From Tanypteryx hageni (taxonomy: Eukaryota; Arthropoda; Insecta; Odonata; Petaluridae), in assembly GCA_028673005.1 (NCBI GenBank), contig CM054113.1, positions 211,721,504 to 211,785,503 on the forward strand: 64,000 bases of DNA, in the 5' to 3' direction. Below are positions 63,600-64,000 of the stretch, piece by piece (the first letter of the stretch is position 1; the number at the start of each line of letters is the position of its first letter). Both the position numbers and the translations under genes were made by a program. The notes beneath the pieces are model-generated. The model was not told the DNA's origin and did not search any database. It saw nothing but the letters and a program-made list of their open reading frames with translations.

Positions 63600-64000
63600 G
63601 TAAGCGAAGGAAATTCTCCAAAGCCAGTCAAACTGATAAAACCCGGTTAAAAGGCCGGATAAAAACAGATGAACCCGGATAAAAACCCAATACGTATTTC
63701 GGCTACAAAGTAACCATCATCAGGGGTTAACAAATAACCTCAAACTGCTTAAACAAGTCCCAAATACCAAACTCGACGCAACAGAAAGCTTACTCATTCA
63801 TAAATACAGACACACCCTGATGAATAACGAGTTAGGGGTAATAAACAGCGTTCTTTTTAAACTGACCTCCCCCCCTTTTTCTCCCATCACCTAGGTCATC
63901 TAGGTCCCCCCTTTTTTCTTCTCCCCCCCCCCCCCTGCCCACCAACCAGGTATAAATACACAGACACAGTCCCTGGACATCCACTTGAGAGCGTGCCACT
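63600..64000 (-). mobile_element. Penelope-like element terminal region (runs off window)
   Basis: Contains a hammerhead motif on the minus strand (63684-63728) and tandem CCCGGTTAAAAGGCCGGATA / CCCGGATAAAAAC units at 63640-63685. The right part holds a C13-type tract near 63926-63938 and a TATAAATA box at about 63952. No coding part is inside the window. Confidence 0.5.
63684..63728 (-). ncRNA. hammerhead ribozyme motif (PLE type), minus strand
   Basis: On the minus strand: stem I AACCC, core CTGATGA, stem II GGTTAC-TTT-GTAGCC (6 bp with one G-U), GAAA, palindromic stem III region TACGTAT, cleavage base T, then stem I' GGGTT pairing 5 bp with AACCC. All core nucleotides of the hammerhead are present. 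The palindromic stem III suits the dimeric hammerheads known from Penelope-like elements. Activity is inferred. Confidence 0.8.

Overview
This is eukaryotic, AT-rich, intron-rich genomic DNA, most likely from an arthropod. The only host genes are two conserved metazoan genes read on the minus strand, broken into short exons with GT-AG splice sites and matching phases. The rest is a dense, nested set of transposable elements: pogo/Tigger, hAT, piggyBac, Helitron-like, Penelope-like with hammerhead ribozymes, Jockey-type and older LINEs, a tRNA-derived SINE and many MITEs. The mixture suggests an arthropod, perhaps a chelicerate, but species-level placement is not possible from the sequence alone.

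Region 1 (1-24.4 kb, minus strand): the 5' part of maelstrom, a piRNA-pathway/germline transposon-silencing factor. Exon 1 carries the start codon at 24420. Exons 2 to 7 follow leftwards at 22.2, 21.9, 11.5, 8.2, 0.5 and 0.2 kb, and the gene runs off the left edge after about 342 codons. Its introns hold a duplicated tRNA-like gene cassette inside a MITE, a piggyBac MITE inside an old LINE, two pogo-type DNA transposons with broken transposases, a 118-bp-arm inverted repeat, Helitron-like ends and a hAT element with a perfect 8-bp target duplication.

Region 2 (24.4-38.9 kb): the intergenic gap between the two genes. It holds a hAT MITE, a Penelope-type hammerhead ribozyme, a broken pogo/Tigger transposase, a decayed multi-exon arthropod repeat gene (31.9-34.0 kb), a hAT MITE with an exact 8-bp duplication, and a broken Penelope-like reverse transcriptase.

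Region 3 (38.9-64 kb, minus strand): the last three coding exons of the signal recognition particle receptor alpha subunit (SRPRA), at 53.3-53.4, 52.1-52.3 and 38.9-39.0 kb. They encode the G3, G4 and G5 GTPase motifs; upstream exons are not found in the window. The 13-kb last intron contains a decayed hAT with a nested MITE, a piggyBac transposase relic and a foldback repeat family. Further upstream lies a nested stack: a GC-rich, 5'-truncated Jockey-type LINE with an intact 921-codon ORF2, inside a tRNA-derived SINE, inside an older LINE. The window ends in Penelope-like sequence with a second hammerhead ribozyme.

Maelstrom and SRPRA are functionally unrelated neighbours. What links the window is its transposon history: many elements have identifiable ends, target duplications, and sometimes an empty-site copy elsewhere in the same window, so their order of insertion can be read.
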